NCBI RefSeq assembly: GCF_030268965.1 | Contig: NZ_BSSE01000004.1 | Coordinates: forward strand, 62,001 to 126,000 | Direction: 5' to 3' | Length of the DNA stretch: 64,000 nucleotides | DNA from: Microtetraspora sp. NBRC 16547 | Lineage (GTDB): Bacteria > Actinomycetota > Actinomycetes > Streptosporangiales > Streptosporangiaceae | Shown here: positions 8,132 through 16,348 of the stretch, in pieces | Numbering within the stretch: position 1 is the first letter of the stretch | Layout: each line of letters begins with the position of its first letter | Made by a program: the position numbers and the translations under genes | Notes under the pieces: model-generated | What the model was told of the DNA's origin: nothing | The model's input: only the letters and a program-made list of their open reading frames with translations | Database searches by the model: none

Positions 8132-9810
8132 AGCTGAGGCTGGGCAGGGCCGGCGTCTCGCTGGACGACCGGCTCGCCGCCCTCGCCGAGGCGGCGGACC
8201 TGGCCGAGGGACGGCTCGGCTCGGCGGTGATCGAGCAGGCCAGAGGCGTGGTGGCTCGGGCGGGCACGCGGAGCGGTCTCTCGGTCGACCACACCGCCGT
8301 CGCCCTCGCCGGAGCGACGGGAAGCGGCAAGTCGTCGCTGTTCAACGTCCTGTCGGGGACGTCGCTCGCCGACGTGGGGGTGACCCGGCCCACGACCGCG
8401 CAGGCCCAGGCCGCGCTCTGGGACGCCACCGGGGCGGGGCCGCTCCTCGACTGGCTCGACGTCCCCCGGCGGCACTCGGTGGACGGCGGCGGCCTTTCCG
8501 GGCTCATCCTGCTCGACCTGCCGGACCACGACTCGATCGAGCTGACCCACCGCCTCGAGGTCGATCGCCTGGTCGCGGTGGTGGATCTGCTGGTGTGGGT
8601 GCTCGACCCGCAGAAGTACGCGGACGCCGCCGTCCACGAGCGCTATCTCCGGCCACTGGCCCGGCACCGGGACGTCATGCTGATCGTGCTCAACCAGATC
8701 GACCGGTTGCCGCGTCGCGCGGTCGACCGGTGCCTGACGGATCTGCGCTCGCTCCTCGCCGTCGACGGCCTGTCCAGGGTCCGGGTGGTGGGGGTGTCCG
8801 CGGTGACCGGAGAGGGCCTGCCGGAGTTGCGTGCGGCGCTGTCCGCCCAGGTATCCCGTCGTACGGCGTGGGCGTCGCGGCTGGAGGCCGACGCCGCCGC
8901 GGCCGCGGGTGCCCTGGCGGGAGGCGGTGACGACACCGCCGGCATCGGAACCGGCATCGGTTCCGGCGCCGGAACCGGAACCCGTGCCGGGTGGATCGTG
9001 CCGGGACCCCGGGAGCCGGTCGGATCGGGGGAGGCGCTGGCCGGGTCGTTGATCGGGCCGCTGGTCGGCGCCCTGGAGGTGGCGGCGGCCGTGCCGCTGG
9101 TCGTCGAGGCGGTGGCGAAGGCGCACCGGCACCGGGCGGTCGCCGCGACGGGATGGCCGGTGACGCGCTGGCTGCGGAAGCTGCGCCCCGACCCGCTCCG
9201 CCGGCTCCACATCGAAGGCGTGGTCGGGACGCCGGGACGGACCTCGGTGCCGGCGGCGACCGCCGTACAGCGTTCGCAGGTGGACACGGCGATCCGTGAG
9301 GTCGGCGCCGAGGCCGCCCAGGGGGTGCCCGAGCCGTGGGCGGCGGCCGTCCGGCACGCGGCCCGCTCGCATGTGGGCGAACTGGGGGACGCCCTCGACA
9401 TGGCGGTGGCCCGGACCTCGCTGGGCGTGTCGCGACGGCCGCGCTGGTGGCGAGCCATGGGAGCGGTGCAGTGGCTGATCTTCGCCGCGCTGATGGCCGG
9501 GGCGGCCTGGCTGCTCAGCCTGCTCGCCGTCGCCGCGCTCATGCTGCCTGAACCGCCCACGCCGTCGGTGGGCGAGGTGCCGTGGCCGACCGTGCTGCTG
9601 CTGGGAGGGGCGGCCGCGGGACTGGCCGTCGCGCTCGCGTGCCGCGTGTTCGCCTGGCTGGGCGGGCGGCGCAGGGCGCGCAGAGCCGCCGACGCCCTGC
9701 GCGCGAGCATCGTCGACGTGGCCGGGCGGCTGGTGCTGGCCCCGGTGAGCGGGGAGCTGGACCGCTACCGCCGTTTCGTCGAGCGGGTCACCCTGGCCAG
9801 ATCACGCTGA
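8128..9810 (+). CDS. YfjP-family membrane GTPase (second of the pair)
   Basis: 560 aa, GTG start overlapping the preceding stop. It has a TrmE/Era-like G domain: P-loop GATGSGKSS (about residues 64-73), G2 Thr in VTRPTTAQ, G3 LLDLPDHDS, and G4 LNQID in place of NKxD. A low-complexity Gly/Thr linker follows near residue 270 (encoded around 8935-8995), then helices and two membrane segments close to the C-terminus (IFAALMAGAAWLLSLLAVAA and VLLLGGAAAGLAVALACRVF). The tandem arrangement with a dynamin-like protein is conserved in actinobacteria. The intact nucleotide pocket in both genes argues for two active GTPases rather than a GTPase and a scaffold. Confidence 0.85.
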   Translation: MKLRLGRAGVSLDDRLAALAEAADLAEGRLGSAVIEQARGVVARAGTRSGLSVDHTAVALAGATGSGKSSLFNVLSGTSLADVGVTRPTTAQAQAALWDATGAGPLLDWLDVPRRHSVDGGGLSGLILLDLPDHDSIELTHRLEVDRLVAVVDLLVWVLDPQKYADAAVHERYLRPLARHRDVMLIVLNQIDRLPRRAVDRCLTDLRSLLAVDGLSRVRVVGVSAVTGEGLPELRAALSAQVSRRTAWASRLEADAAAAAGALAGGGDDTAGIGTGIGSGAGTGTRAGWIVPGPREPVGSGEALAGSLIGPLVGALEVAAAVPLVVEAVAKAHRHRAVAATGWPVTRWLRKLRPDPLRRLHIEGVVGTPGRTSVPAATAVQRSQVDTAIREVGAEAAQGVPEPWAAAVRHAARSHVGELGDALDMAVARTSLGVSRRPRWWRAMGAVQWLIFAALMAGAAWLLSLLAVAALMLPEPPTPSVGEVPWPTVLLLGGAAAGLAVALACRVFAWLGGRRRARRAADALRASIVDVAGRLVLAPVSGELDRYRRFVERVTLARSR

Positions 9811-9886
9811 ACCATCACGCTGAACCATCACGCTGAACGCCGCCCGCGGTTGGACCGGCCGGCACGGCCGGTCCGACCGGCACGGC

Positions 9887-10987
9887 TCAGGTGTCGGTGG
9901 CGCGGTCGGCCTGCCTGCGGGCGGCGTCCAGCGGGTCGGGCAGCGGGTTCCGGGCCGTCTCGATCTGATGGGGAAGACCGACGGTGATCTCGCTGTCCTC
10001 GGCCGCGGCCTTCGCCTCTGCGGCGGCGCGTTCGGCCTCCGCGACGGCCTCGGTCCCCGCCACGAGTTCCTGCGCCCGCTCCTCGCGGTCGCGGGTCGCC
10101 GCCGAGCGGGGCAGCGCCTCGGTGAACGCCTTGGAGACGCCCTGCAGCGCCGAGGTGACCTCGCTCGGGATCACCCAGAACGTGTTGCCCTGGCCGTTGG
10201 CGAGCTGCGGGAGGACCTGGAGGTACTGGTAGGCGAGCAGCTTGGGATCTGGATCGTTGCGGTGCACCGCCTGGAACACGTTGTCGATCGCCTGCGCCTG
10301 CCCCTCGGCCTTGAGGATCTGGGACGTGCGCTCGCCCTCGGCCCGCAGGATCGCGCTCTGCTTCTCGCCCTCGGCGGTGAGGATCTGCGACTGCCGGAGA
10401 CCCTCTGCGGTGAGGATGGCGGCGCGCTTGTCCCGCTCGGCGCGCATCTGCTTCTCCATCGCCTCCTTGATGGTCCTCGGCGGGTCGATCGCCTTGATCT
10501 CGACGCGGTTCACCCGGATGCCCCACTTGCCGGTGGCCTCGTCGAGCACGCCGCGCAACTGGCTGTTGATGGTGTCGCGCGAGGTCAGCGTCTTCTCCAG
10601 GTCCATGCCGCCGACGACGTTGCGCAGCGTCGTGACGGTGAGCTGCTCCACGCCCTGGATGAAGTTCGCGATCTCGTACGCCGCCGCGCGCGGGTCGGTG
10701 ACCTGGAAGTAGAGCACGGTGTCGATGTCGACGACCAGGTTGTCCTCCGTGATCACCGGCTGCGGCTTGAACGAGACCACCTGCTCACGCAGGTCGATCA
10801 GCGGCCGTACCCGGTCCACGAAGGGGATCACGAAGTTCAGGCCGGGCCCGAGCGTGCGGTTGTACCGGCCGAGCCGCTCCACGTTGCCCGCGCGGGCCTG
10901 CGGGACGATCCGGACGGATCGCAGTACGACGAACACCACCAGCAGGGCGACGATGATTCCCGCGATGACGGATGGGTCCATGCTCAC
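9887..10987 (-). CDS. SPFH/band-7 membrane protein (slipin/stomatin-like)
   Basis: 366 aa. An N-terminal membrane anchor (VIAGIIVALLVVFVVLRSV) is followed by the SPFH domain (VPQARAGNVERLGRYNRTLGPGLNF through VNRVEIKAIDPP). A long charged helical repeat region comes next (ILTAEG repeated, ILRAEGERTSQILKAEG, about residues 190-235), the coiled coil that oligomerises the protein. The start is either GTG 10987, overlapping the nfeD stop by 4 bp, or ATG 10981 two codons in. Pairing with NfeD is the classic arrangement. Together they form membrane microdomain scaffolds with possible roles in membrane-protein quality control. Confidence 0.92.
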   Translation of the reverse strand: MSMDPSVIAGIIVALLVVFVVLRSVRIVPQARAGNVERLGRYNRTLGPGLNFVIPFVDRVRPLIDLREQVVSFKPQPVITEDNLVVDIDTVLYFQVTDPRAAAYEIANFIQGVEQLTVTTLRNVVGGMDLEKTLTSRDTINSQLRGVLDEATGKWGIRVNRVEIKAIDPPRTIKEAMEKQMRAERDKRAAILTAEGLRQSQILTAEGEKQSAILRAEGERTSQILKAEGQAQAIDNVFQAVHRNDPDPKLLAYQYLQVLPQLANGQGNTFWVIPSEVTSALQGVSKAFTEALPRSAATRDREERAQELVAGTEAVAEAERAAAEAKAAAEDSEITVGLPHQIETARNPLPDPLDAARRQADRATDT

Positions 10988-11415
10988 TCCCGTGGATAGA
11001 CGAGGGCGGTCGCCCCCTCGATCTCGATGACGTCCACCGTGGCACCCGCGGGGATGACGAGGGTCTCGTCATAGGCGCGGGCCGACCACTCCTCGCCGCC
11101 GATGCGCACTCGGCCGTCCCGCCCGGTGACTTCCTGGGTCACGTACGCGGGCCGCCCGACGAGCGCGGGCACGCCGAACTGCCGGGCAGGCGCCTGGGTC
11201 AGGTGGCGGCGGGCGATCGGCCTGACTCCGGCGACCCCGGCGACCGAGGCGGCGATGAAGACGACGAGCTGTATGCCGATGGGGAACCCGATGGCCGCGA
11301 CCCCCGCGGTGAGCAGCGCCGCGACGGAGATCAGCCCGAGAGCGGCGGTCAGCGTGAAGATCTCAGCGACTCCCAGCCCCGCGGCCAGGACCAGCCAGAT
11401 GATCCACGAGTCCAT
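10984..11415 (-). CDS. NfeD family protein
   Basis: 143-aa short NfeD. Three to four hydrophobic segments (WIIWLVLAAGLGVAEIFTL, GLISVAALLTAGVAAIGF, LVVFIAASVAGVAGVRPI) are followed by a soluble OB-fold domain (ALVGRPAYVTQEVTGRDGRVRIGG...VIPAGATVDVIEIEG). It has no ClpP-like protease domain, so it is NfeD1b-type and pairs with the downstream SPFH protein. The RBS GAGG lies just before ATG 11415. It is first in a two-gene operon with the SPFH gene (4-bp overlap) and acts at the cytoplasmic membrane. Confidence 0.9.
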   Translation of the reverse strand: MDSWIIWLVLAAGLGVAEIFTLTAALGLISVAALLTAGVAAIGFPIGIQLVVFIAASVAGVAGVRPIARRHLTQAPARQFGVPALVGRPAYVTQEVTGRDGRVRIGGEEWSARAYDETLVIPAGATVDVIEIEGATALVYPRE

Positions 11416-11501
11416 TTCCTCGCCTCCATAGCGATAAACGGATCCCGTTTCGTAGGGGTTCCTTCTTTTACATTAACTCTGTATTGGCTACACGTGATAT
11501 T

Positions 11502-12773
11502 TCAGGATTTAAGGGTGGGGATCAAGCTGACGAAGGCCCGGACCGGTTCCGGGGCGCGCAGGGCGCTGCCCTTGATCCAGGCGTCCCAGGGAAGCTGCCA
11601 GTAGCCCCAGCCGTTGTTCCACTCCAACGCGCGGTCGGTCCCCGTGACGACGACCGGATCGCCGCGCAGCGCGCTGTCGTAAAACCAGGCCGCCTGGTCG
11701 GGGCGGGCGTTCACGCAGCCGTGGCTCACGTTGGCCCGCCCCTGGGCCCACACGTTGTTCTTGGCGTGGACGTATTCGCCGCTGTTGGAAATCCGCACGG
11801 CGTGCCCGATCATGACGTTGTAGTATCCGGGATCACCCTTGTGCCGGCCGGGCGAGATCATGCGGACCGGGTCGCCCTTCTCCATCGTCAGGTGGACGCC
11901 GCTGGTCGTGGTGTACTCCCTGGTCGTGGCCATGCCGGCGCTGATGGCCATGCGTTGCGCGACCTCGCCGTCCCTGCGCACCACCATCTGGTGGGTGCGC
12001 GTGTCGACCGTGCTGACCATGCGCCGGCCGACGGCGAACGAGACCGTGCGGTCGGCCGTGCCGTACGTGCCAGGGGCGGAGCGCACACCCGACAGGTGGG
12101 CGGTGAGGACGACGTTCTGCCGGGCCGGCCAGAGCTTCCTGGTGCGGAAGACGACCTGGCTGTCGCTGAACCAGTGCCACGCGCCGTCCACCGGGCCGGT
12201 GTAGGCCTTCGTGTACGCCTTGGTGTCGTGCTGGCCGTACGCGGCGGGGGTGGCGATCGGCGTCGCGCGGACCTCCAGAGCCCGCTCCACGGCCCGGCGG
12301 TCCTGGACGGGCTGGGTGAACATCACGATGATCGGCATCCCCACGCCGACGGTCTCGTGCTCGTTCGGCGTGATGGAGAGGACGTCGATCGGGCGCTGCG
12401 GGCGCAGGGTGCGGAACCGGCCCATCAGCTGGGCCGTGCCGCCGCCGGGGGCGCCCCCCACGGTGGCGCTCGCTATGGCGTTCACGACGTATTCGGTGTC
12501 GGGGGCCAGCGTCCAGTCGGACCGCCAGACGGTGCGGGAGGCGTTGAACGTGCCTGGCACGGCCGTGCCACCCGCGTAGGCCGCCAGGGCGGTCAGCGTG
12601 CCGTCGTGCGCCTTGACCACGAGCCCCTTGTCCGGCCGGGCCGCGGCCGCGCCGGCGACCGGGGACATCGTGATGCGGGGCATGACGCGCGTCGGCTCCT
12701 CGACGGGCGCGGTCACGGCGGAGCAGCCGGTGAGGAGGAGCAGAACGGTCGTCGCCCACGCCACGAAGCGCAT
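11502..12773 (-). CDS. L,D-transpeptidase lipoprotein (Ig-like + YkuD)
   Basis: 423 aa, cell-wall cross-linking enzyme that makes 3-3 peptidoglycan bonds. The lipoprotein signal peptide is AWATTVLLLLTGCSA, with the lipobox LTGC at residues about 15-18. Two Ig-like domains follow (about 45-130 and 135-265), then the YkuD catalytic domain (about 268-395). That domain has HAVRISNSGEYVHA and the nucleophile motif VSHGCVN near residue 350. The C-terminal extension is Trp-rich (WNNGWGYWQLPW), as in LdtMt2-type enzymes. The start at ATG 12773 is fixed by the signal peptide and by GAGGAGG upstream; the frame stays open further but overlaps fahA. It is a single gene convergent with the NfeD block. Confidence 0.92.
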   Translation of the reverse strand: MRFVAWATTVLLLLTGCSAVTAPVEEPTRVMPRITMSPVAGAAAARPDKGLVVKAHDGTLTALAAYAGGTAVPGTFNASRTVWRSDWTLAPDTEYVVNAIASATVGGAPGGGTAQLMGRFRTLRPQRPIDVLSITPNEHETVGVGMPIIVMFTQPVQDRRAVERALEVRATPIATPAAYGQHDTKAYTKAYTGPVDGAWHWFSDSQVVFRTRKLWPARQNVVLTAHLSGVRSAPGTYGTADRTVSFAVGRRMVSTVDTRTHQMVVRRDGEVAQRMAISAGMATTREYTTTSGVHLTMEKGDPVRMISPGRHKGDPGYYNVMIGHAVRISNSGEYVHAKNNVWAQGRANVSHGCVNARPDQAAWFYDSALRGDPVVVTGTDRALEWNNGWGYWQLPWDAWIKGSALRAPEPVRAFVSLIPTLKS

Positions 12774-12799
12774 CCGCTGCCTGCCTCCTCGGTGCCGAT

Positions 12800-14026
12800 C
12801 TAGCACTCCGTAGCAGTATAGGTACTGTCCGTGGCGGAAATGATCCTCCCGGTGACCTCGCCGAGCCCGATCCCGCCCGGGGCGGTCGCGGCGATCGTCA
12901 CCGTGTCGCCGTCCTCCAGGAAGGCGTGCGTCGTGCCGTCGGCCAGCTTGATCGGTTCGGCGCCGTTCCAGGTCATCTCGATGAGCGAGCCGAAGGCGCC
13001 TTCGCTGGAGACCGTCCCGCTGGCGAAGAGGTCGCCGGTGCGGAGCGACGCGCCGTTCGCAGTCATGTGGGCCAGCATCTGGTCGGGGGTCCAGTACATG
13101 TCCCGGTACGACGGCGTCGAGATCGTCTCGCCGTTCAGGTCGACGCGCAGCGTGAGGTCGAGTCCCCACGGGGCGTTCCTGCGCAGGTAGTCCAGCGGGG
13201 CCGGATCCTGCTCGCGGCCCGGGACGCGCGCCGCCTCGAGGGCCTCCAGGGGCGTGATCCACGGTGAGATCGAGGTGGCGAAGGACTTGCCGAGGAACGG
13301 GCCGAGCGGCACGTACTCCCATGCCTGGATGTCCCGGGCGCTCCAGTCGTTGAGCAGGGTGACCCCGAAGACGTGGTCCTCGAACGCCCCGGCCCGCTCG
13401 CCCAGCCGGGTCGGCGTGCCGACCACGAAGCCCAGTTCGGCCTCGATGTCGAGCCGGACCGAAGGGCCGAACGACGGCCCCGGCATGCGCTGCCCGCACG
13501 GCCGCCTGATCGGGGTCCCCGAGACGACGACCGTTCCGGCCCGCCCGTGGTAGCCGACCGGCAGATGCCGCCAGTTGGGCTTCAACGGCTCATCGTCCGG
13601 GCGGAAGATCCGCCCGAGGTTGGACGCGTGTTCCAGGGAGGCGTAGAAGTCGACATAGTCGGCCACCTCGACCGGCAGGTGCATCGTGACCTGGTCGAGC
13701 GGGATCAGACGCGGCTCGGCGACGGCCCGGTTCCCGCCGGTCGAGGCGGCGCTCCCGCGCGCGCCCGCGTGTCCGTTCTCGTCGGCGAGGAGGGTCCGCA
13801 GACGTGCGCGCGTCTCCCGCCATGCCGTACGGCCTCGGGCGAGGAAGGGGTTGAGACTGGGCGCGGCGAACACCTCGTCGTGTAGCACGGGCGCGAGGTC
13901 GAGCACGTGGTCACCCACGCGCACGCCCACCCGCGGCGCCTCTCCGGGGCGCGAGAAAACGCCGTAGGGCAGGTTGTCCAGGCCGAAGAGCGACTCGTCC
14001 GCTCCCGGCACCCAGCTTCGCGTCAC
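12800..14026 (-). CDS. fahA: Fumarylacetoacetase
   Basis: 408 aa, last step of tyrosine/homogentisate catabolism: fumarylacetoacetate to fumarate and acetoacetate. It has the N-terminal SH3-like domain (SWVPGADESLFGLDNLPYGV) and the FAH fold with LPVEVADYVDFYASLEHA, the metal/substrate residues of DIEAELGFVVG and LLNDWSARDIQAWEY, and LGKSFATSISPW. Length fits the family. The start is GTG 14026 with GAGAGGA upstream. The frame continues through a short tandem repeat before it, but that segment (TGPLTGPL) has no family counterpart. It lies 80 bp downstream of hmgA on the same strand, so hmgA-fahA is an operon. Confidence 0.95.
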   Translation of the reverse strand: MTRSWVPGADESLFGLDNLPYGVFSRPGEAPRVGVRVGDHVLDLAPVLHDEVFAAPSLNPFLARGRTAWRETRARLRTLLADENGHAGARGSAASTGGNRAVAEPRLIPLDQVTMHLPVEVADYVDFYASLEHASNLGRIFRPDDEPLKPNWRHLPVGYHGRAGTVVVSGTPIRRPCGQRMPGPSFGPSVRLDIEAELGFVVGTPTRLGERAGAFEDHVFGVTLLNDWSARDIQAWEYVPLGPFLGKSFATSISPWITPLEALEAARVPGREQDPAPLDYLRRNAPWGLDLTLRVDLNGETISTPSYRDMYWTPDQMLAHMTANGASLRTGDLFASGTVSSEGAFGSLIEMTWNGAEPIKLADGTTHAFLEDGDTVTIAATAPGGIGLGEVTGRIISATDSTYTATEC

Positions 14027-14047
14027 CGTCGTCCTCTCCGTCGGCCC

Positions 14048-14101
14048 TATCAGTGGCTCTATCAGTGGCCCTGTCAGTGGCCCTGTCAGTGGCCCTGTCA
14101 G
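14048..14101. repeat. 12-bp tandem repeat between hmgA and fahA
   Basis: Four 12-bp units (TATCAGTGGCTC, TATCAGTGGCCC, then TGTCAGTGGCCC twice) plus a partial fifth fill most of the 80-bp spacer between the hmgA stop and the fahA start. The unit is a multiple of three and keeps the fahA frame open, but the real fahA start lies beyond it. It is a recent slippage array; copy number is probably variable between strains. Confidence 0.85.
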
Positions 14102-14106
14102 GTCGT

Positions 14107-15279
14107 TCAGCGTGTGGTGGCCCAGGTCCAGGCGTATGCCGGATCCTCGCACGCGAGGGCGGCCGAACCCAGGTCCAGCGGGCGGAACGTGTCGATCATC
14201 ACGGCCATCTCGCTCGTCTCCGAGTGGCCCTGTCGTACGGCCTCGACGATGGCCTCGACCGCGCCCGGCTGCGGCCCGTGCGTGAACCCGGCCGGGTGCA
14301 GCGAGATCGAGCCGATGTCGATGCCGGAGCCCCGGCGCGCCGTGTAGTCGCCGCCGACGTAGAACATCAGCTCGTCGGAGTCCACGTTGTGGTGGTTGTA
14401 CGGGATCGGCACCGCGTCCGGGTGGAAGTCCAGCGGCCGGGGGCAGAACGAGCAGATCACGAAGCCCGGCCCCTCGAACGTCTGGTGCACCGGCGGCGGC
14501 GCGTGCGTCCGCTTAACGATGGGCTCGAAGTCGTGGATGTTGAACGCGTACGGGTAGAGGCAGCCGTCCCAGCCGACCACGTCGAAGGGGTGGTGGGCGT
14601 AGGTCAGCCGGGTCAGCCCGCCACGGGTCCGGACCAGCACCTGCACCTCGTCGCCGTCCACGAGCAGCGGCTCGGAGGGCGCGCGCAGGTCGCGCTCGCA
14701 GTACGGCGCGTGCTCCAGGAACTGGCCGTACGCGGACAGGTAGCGCCGGGGCGGGCGGATGTGCCCGGCCGCCTCGACGACCAGCGCGGTGAGCGGGCCC
14801 GCCGGCACCCAGCGGTGGATCGTGCCCGTGGGGATCACGACGTAGTCGCCCTCGGCCGCCTCCAGCACGCCGTATGTCGACTCGAAGCGGGCCCGGCCGC
14901 TCGCGATGTAGACGCACTCGTCGCCCATCGAGTTGCGGTAGAGGTCGCTGGCGGTGTCGGTCGCGACGTACGAGATGCGGACGTCGGAGTTGCCCGCGAG
15001 CACCTGCCGTCCGGTCACCAGATCACCGCGGGAGGCGAGATCCGGGGTGCGGAAGTGCCGGGGGGAGAGGGGCAGGTTCGGGGTGAGGCCGGGGGCGGCG
15101 AGATCGACGGCCTCCGCCTTCACGATCGCGGTCGGCAGGTGACGGTGGTAGAGGAGCGAGGAATCGGACGAGAAGCCCTCCTCGCCCATGAGCTCCTCCG
15201 CATAGAGCCCGCCGTCCGGACGACGGAACTGGACATGGCGCTTGCGTGGCACATCGCCCACGACACGGTAGTACGGCAT
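14107..15279 (-). CDS. hmgA: Homogentisate 1,2-dioxygenase
   Basis: 390 aa, non-haem iron ring-cleaving enzyme converting homogentisate to maleylacetoacetate. The cupin fold is recognisable, with metal/substrate segments IPTGTIHRWVP, FDVVGWDGCLYPY, HQTFEGPGFVICSF, PIPYNHHNVDSDELMFY and ISLHPAGFTHGPQPG. The ATG at 15279 is preceded by GGAGGG. Slightly shorter than proteobacterial HmgA (about 430 aa) but normal for actinobacteria. It lies downstream of an IclR gene on the same strand and upstream of fahA. A maleylacetoacetate isomerase is not seen nearby, so a glutathione-independent route or a distant gene must supply that step. Confidence 0.95.
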   Translation of the reverse strand: MPYYRVVGDVPRKRHVQFRRPDGGLYAEELMGEEGFSSDSSLLYHRHLPTAIVKAEAVDLAAPGLTPNLPLSPRHFRTPDLASRGDLVTGRQVLAGNSDVRISYVATDTASDLYRNSMGDECVYIASGRARFESTYGVLEAAEGDYVVIPTGTIHRWVPAGPLTALVVEAAGHIRPPRRYLSAYGQFLEHAPYCERDLRAPSEPLLVDGDEVQVLVRTRGGLTRLTYAHHPFDVVGWDGCLYPYAFNIHDFEPIVKRTHAPPPVHQTFEGPGFVICSFCPRPLDFHPDAVPIPYNHHNVDSDELMFYVGGDYTARRGSGIDIGSISLHPAGFTHGPQPGAVEAIVEAVRQGHSETSEMAVMIDTFRPLDLGSAALACEDPAYAWTWATTR

Positions 15280-15359
15280 TGGCCCTCCGCGTACGGAATG
15301 CGGACGTCGGTGTCCTCTATACGTACGACGATCCGCCATTGCCGCGTAGATGTCAAACC

Positions 15360-15374
15360 CTTTGAAGCACAAAG
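15360..15374. promoter_or_regulatory. Candidate operator upstream of hmgA
   Basis: A perfect inverted repeat CTTTG-5-CAAAG lies 81 nt upstream of the hmgA start in an AT-richer pocket. The neighbouring IclR protein is the obvious candidate binder. This is inference from position only. Confidence 0.3.
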
Positions 15375-15475
15375 AGACGACTTATCTGGTCATTGCGGGC
15401 AGGGCCCGGAAGCCGAGGGAGCCAGCGCACCCCCGGCGCACGACCGGGCGAATGGGAAAACCGTCGAGGTGTCGC

Positions 15476-15546
15476 GCGAACGGCACGGGCGAGAGGTGCC
15501 CCGCGAACGGCACGGGCGGAGGGGCGCCCCGCGAACGGCACGGGCG
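15476..15546. repeat. Three direct repeats of a 16-bp motif between iclR and hmgA
   Basis: GCGAACGGCACGGGCG occurs at 15476, 15503 and 15531 (spacing 27 and 28 bp) in the 296-bp spacer between the iclR stop and hmgA start. No frame across it looks like a gene. The spacing is not far from integral helical turns, so binding sites are possible, but a simple slippage array is equally likely. Confidence 0.7.
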
Positions 15547-15575
15547 AGACCCCGGCCTTCAGGACGGGAGCGCGA

Positions 15576-16262
15576 TCAATGGGCGAGGGCCCGGGCCAGC
15601 TCGCGCGCCGCCTCGACGACCCGGGGGCCGACCGTCTCGATGTCGAGCAGGCCGAAGGTGACGACCCCCACCGACGCCTCCAGCCACGGAAGCCCCCGGA
15701 CCGGCGCGGCGATCCCCCGCGCGCCCTCCTGCAACTGGCCTTCCGTCACCAGGAACGGCGGGAGCGCCGTCCCCTCCGGCCCCGCCTCATCGCTCGGACG
15801 CACGGCGCCTGCCGCCTCCTCGCGGAGGGCGAGGATGGCGAGCCCGGCCGCTCCGCGGGTGAGCGGGTGCCGGGAGCCTTCGCGATAGGCGAGGTGCATG
15901 TCGGTCCATGACGGTTCGACCACGGCGACGGCCACTCCGTCGTCGCCTTCCGCCACGGTGAGATGCGCCGTGGCCCCCACCTGCTCGGCGAGCGCGCGCA
16001 GCGCGGGCAACGCGGCCGCGCGCAGCAGGGGCTGTACGGCCTGCGCCATCACGAGCACTCCGAAGCCCAGATGGACCCGTCCGTCCGCGTCACGCCGGGC
16101 GAAGCCCTCGTTCTGCAGTGTCGTGATCAACCGGTAGACGACCGGGCGGCTCAGCCCGAGCTCCTGGGCCAGCTCGGTGGGCGTGCGCCCCCGGTTCCCG
16201 TCGGCCAGCAGCCGCAGCAGCCGCAGCCCCCGCTCCAGCGTCTGTGCCGATTCCGCCGCCAT
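15576..16262 (-). CDS. IclR-family transcriptional regulator
   Basis: 228-229 aa. The N-terminal winged helix (LERGLRLLRLLADGNRGRTPTELAQELGLSRPVVYRLITTL) is followed by the IclR effector domain (residues about 75-225; QVGATAHLTVAEGDDGVAVAVVEP, PLTRGAAGLAIL). The start is ATG 16262, or the adjacent ATG 16265. It heads the hmgA-fahA strand and is divergent from an FAD oxidoreductase 74 bp away. IclR proteins commonly control homogentisate and other aromatic pathways, so regulation of hmgA-fahA and/or the oxidoreductase is likely. Confidence 0.88.
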   Translation of the reverse strand: MAAESAQTLERGLRLLRLLADGNRGRTPTELAQELGLSRPVVYRLITTLQNEGFARRDADGRVHLGFGVLVMAQAVQPLLRAAALPALRALAEQVGATAHLTVAEGDDGVAVAVVEPSWTDMHLAYREGSRHPLTRGAAGLAILALREEAAGAVRPSDEAGPEGTALPPFLVTEGQLQEGARGIAAPVRGLPWLEASVGVVTFGLLDIETVGPRVVEAARELARALAH

Positions 16263-16348
16263 CATGCTGGCATTATCACCACTTCTGGTCGGACGCCGGG
16301 TTCGGCCCGCTCTTGTGAGCCGGGCGGAAATCGCCCACCGTGGGACGG

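Noticed and set aside
12774-13499. N-terminal extension of the L,D-transpeptidase frame
   Set aside because: It overlaps fahA entirely, has no RBS, and would bury the lipoprotein signal peptide.
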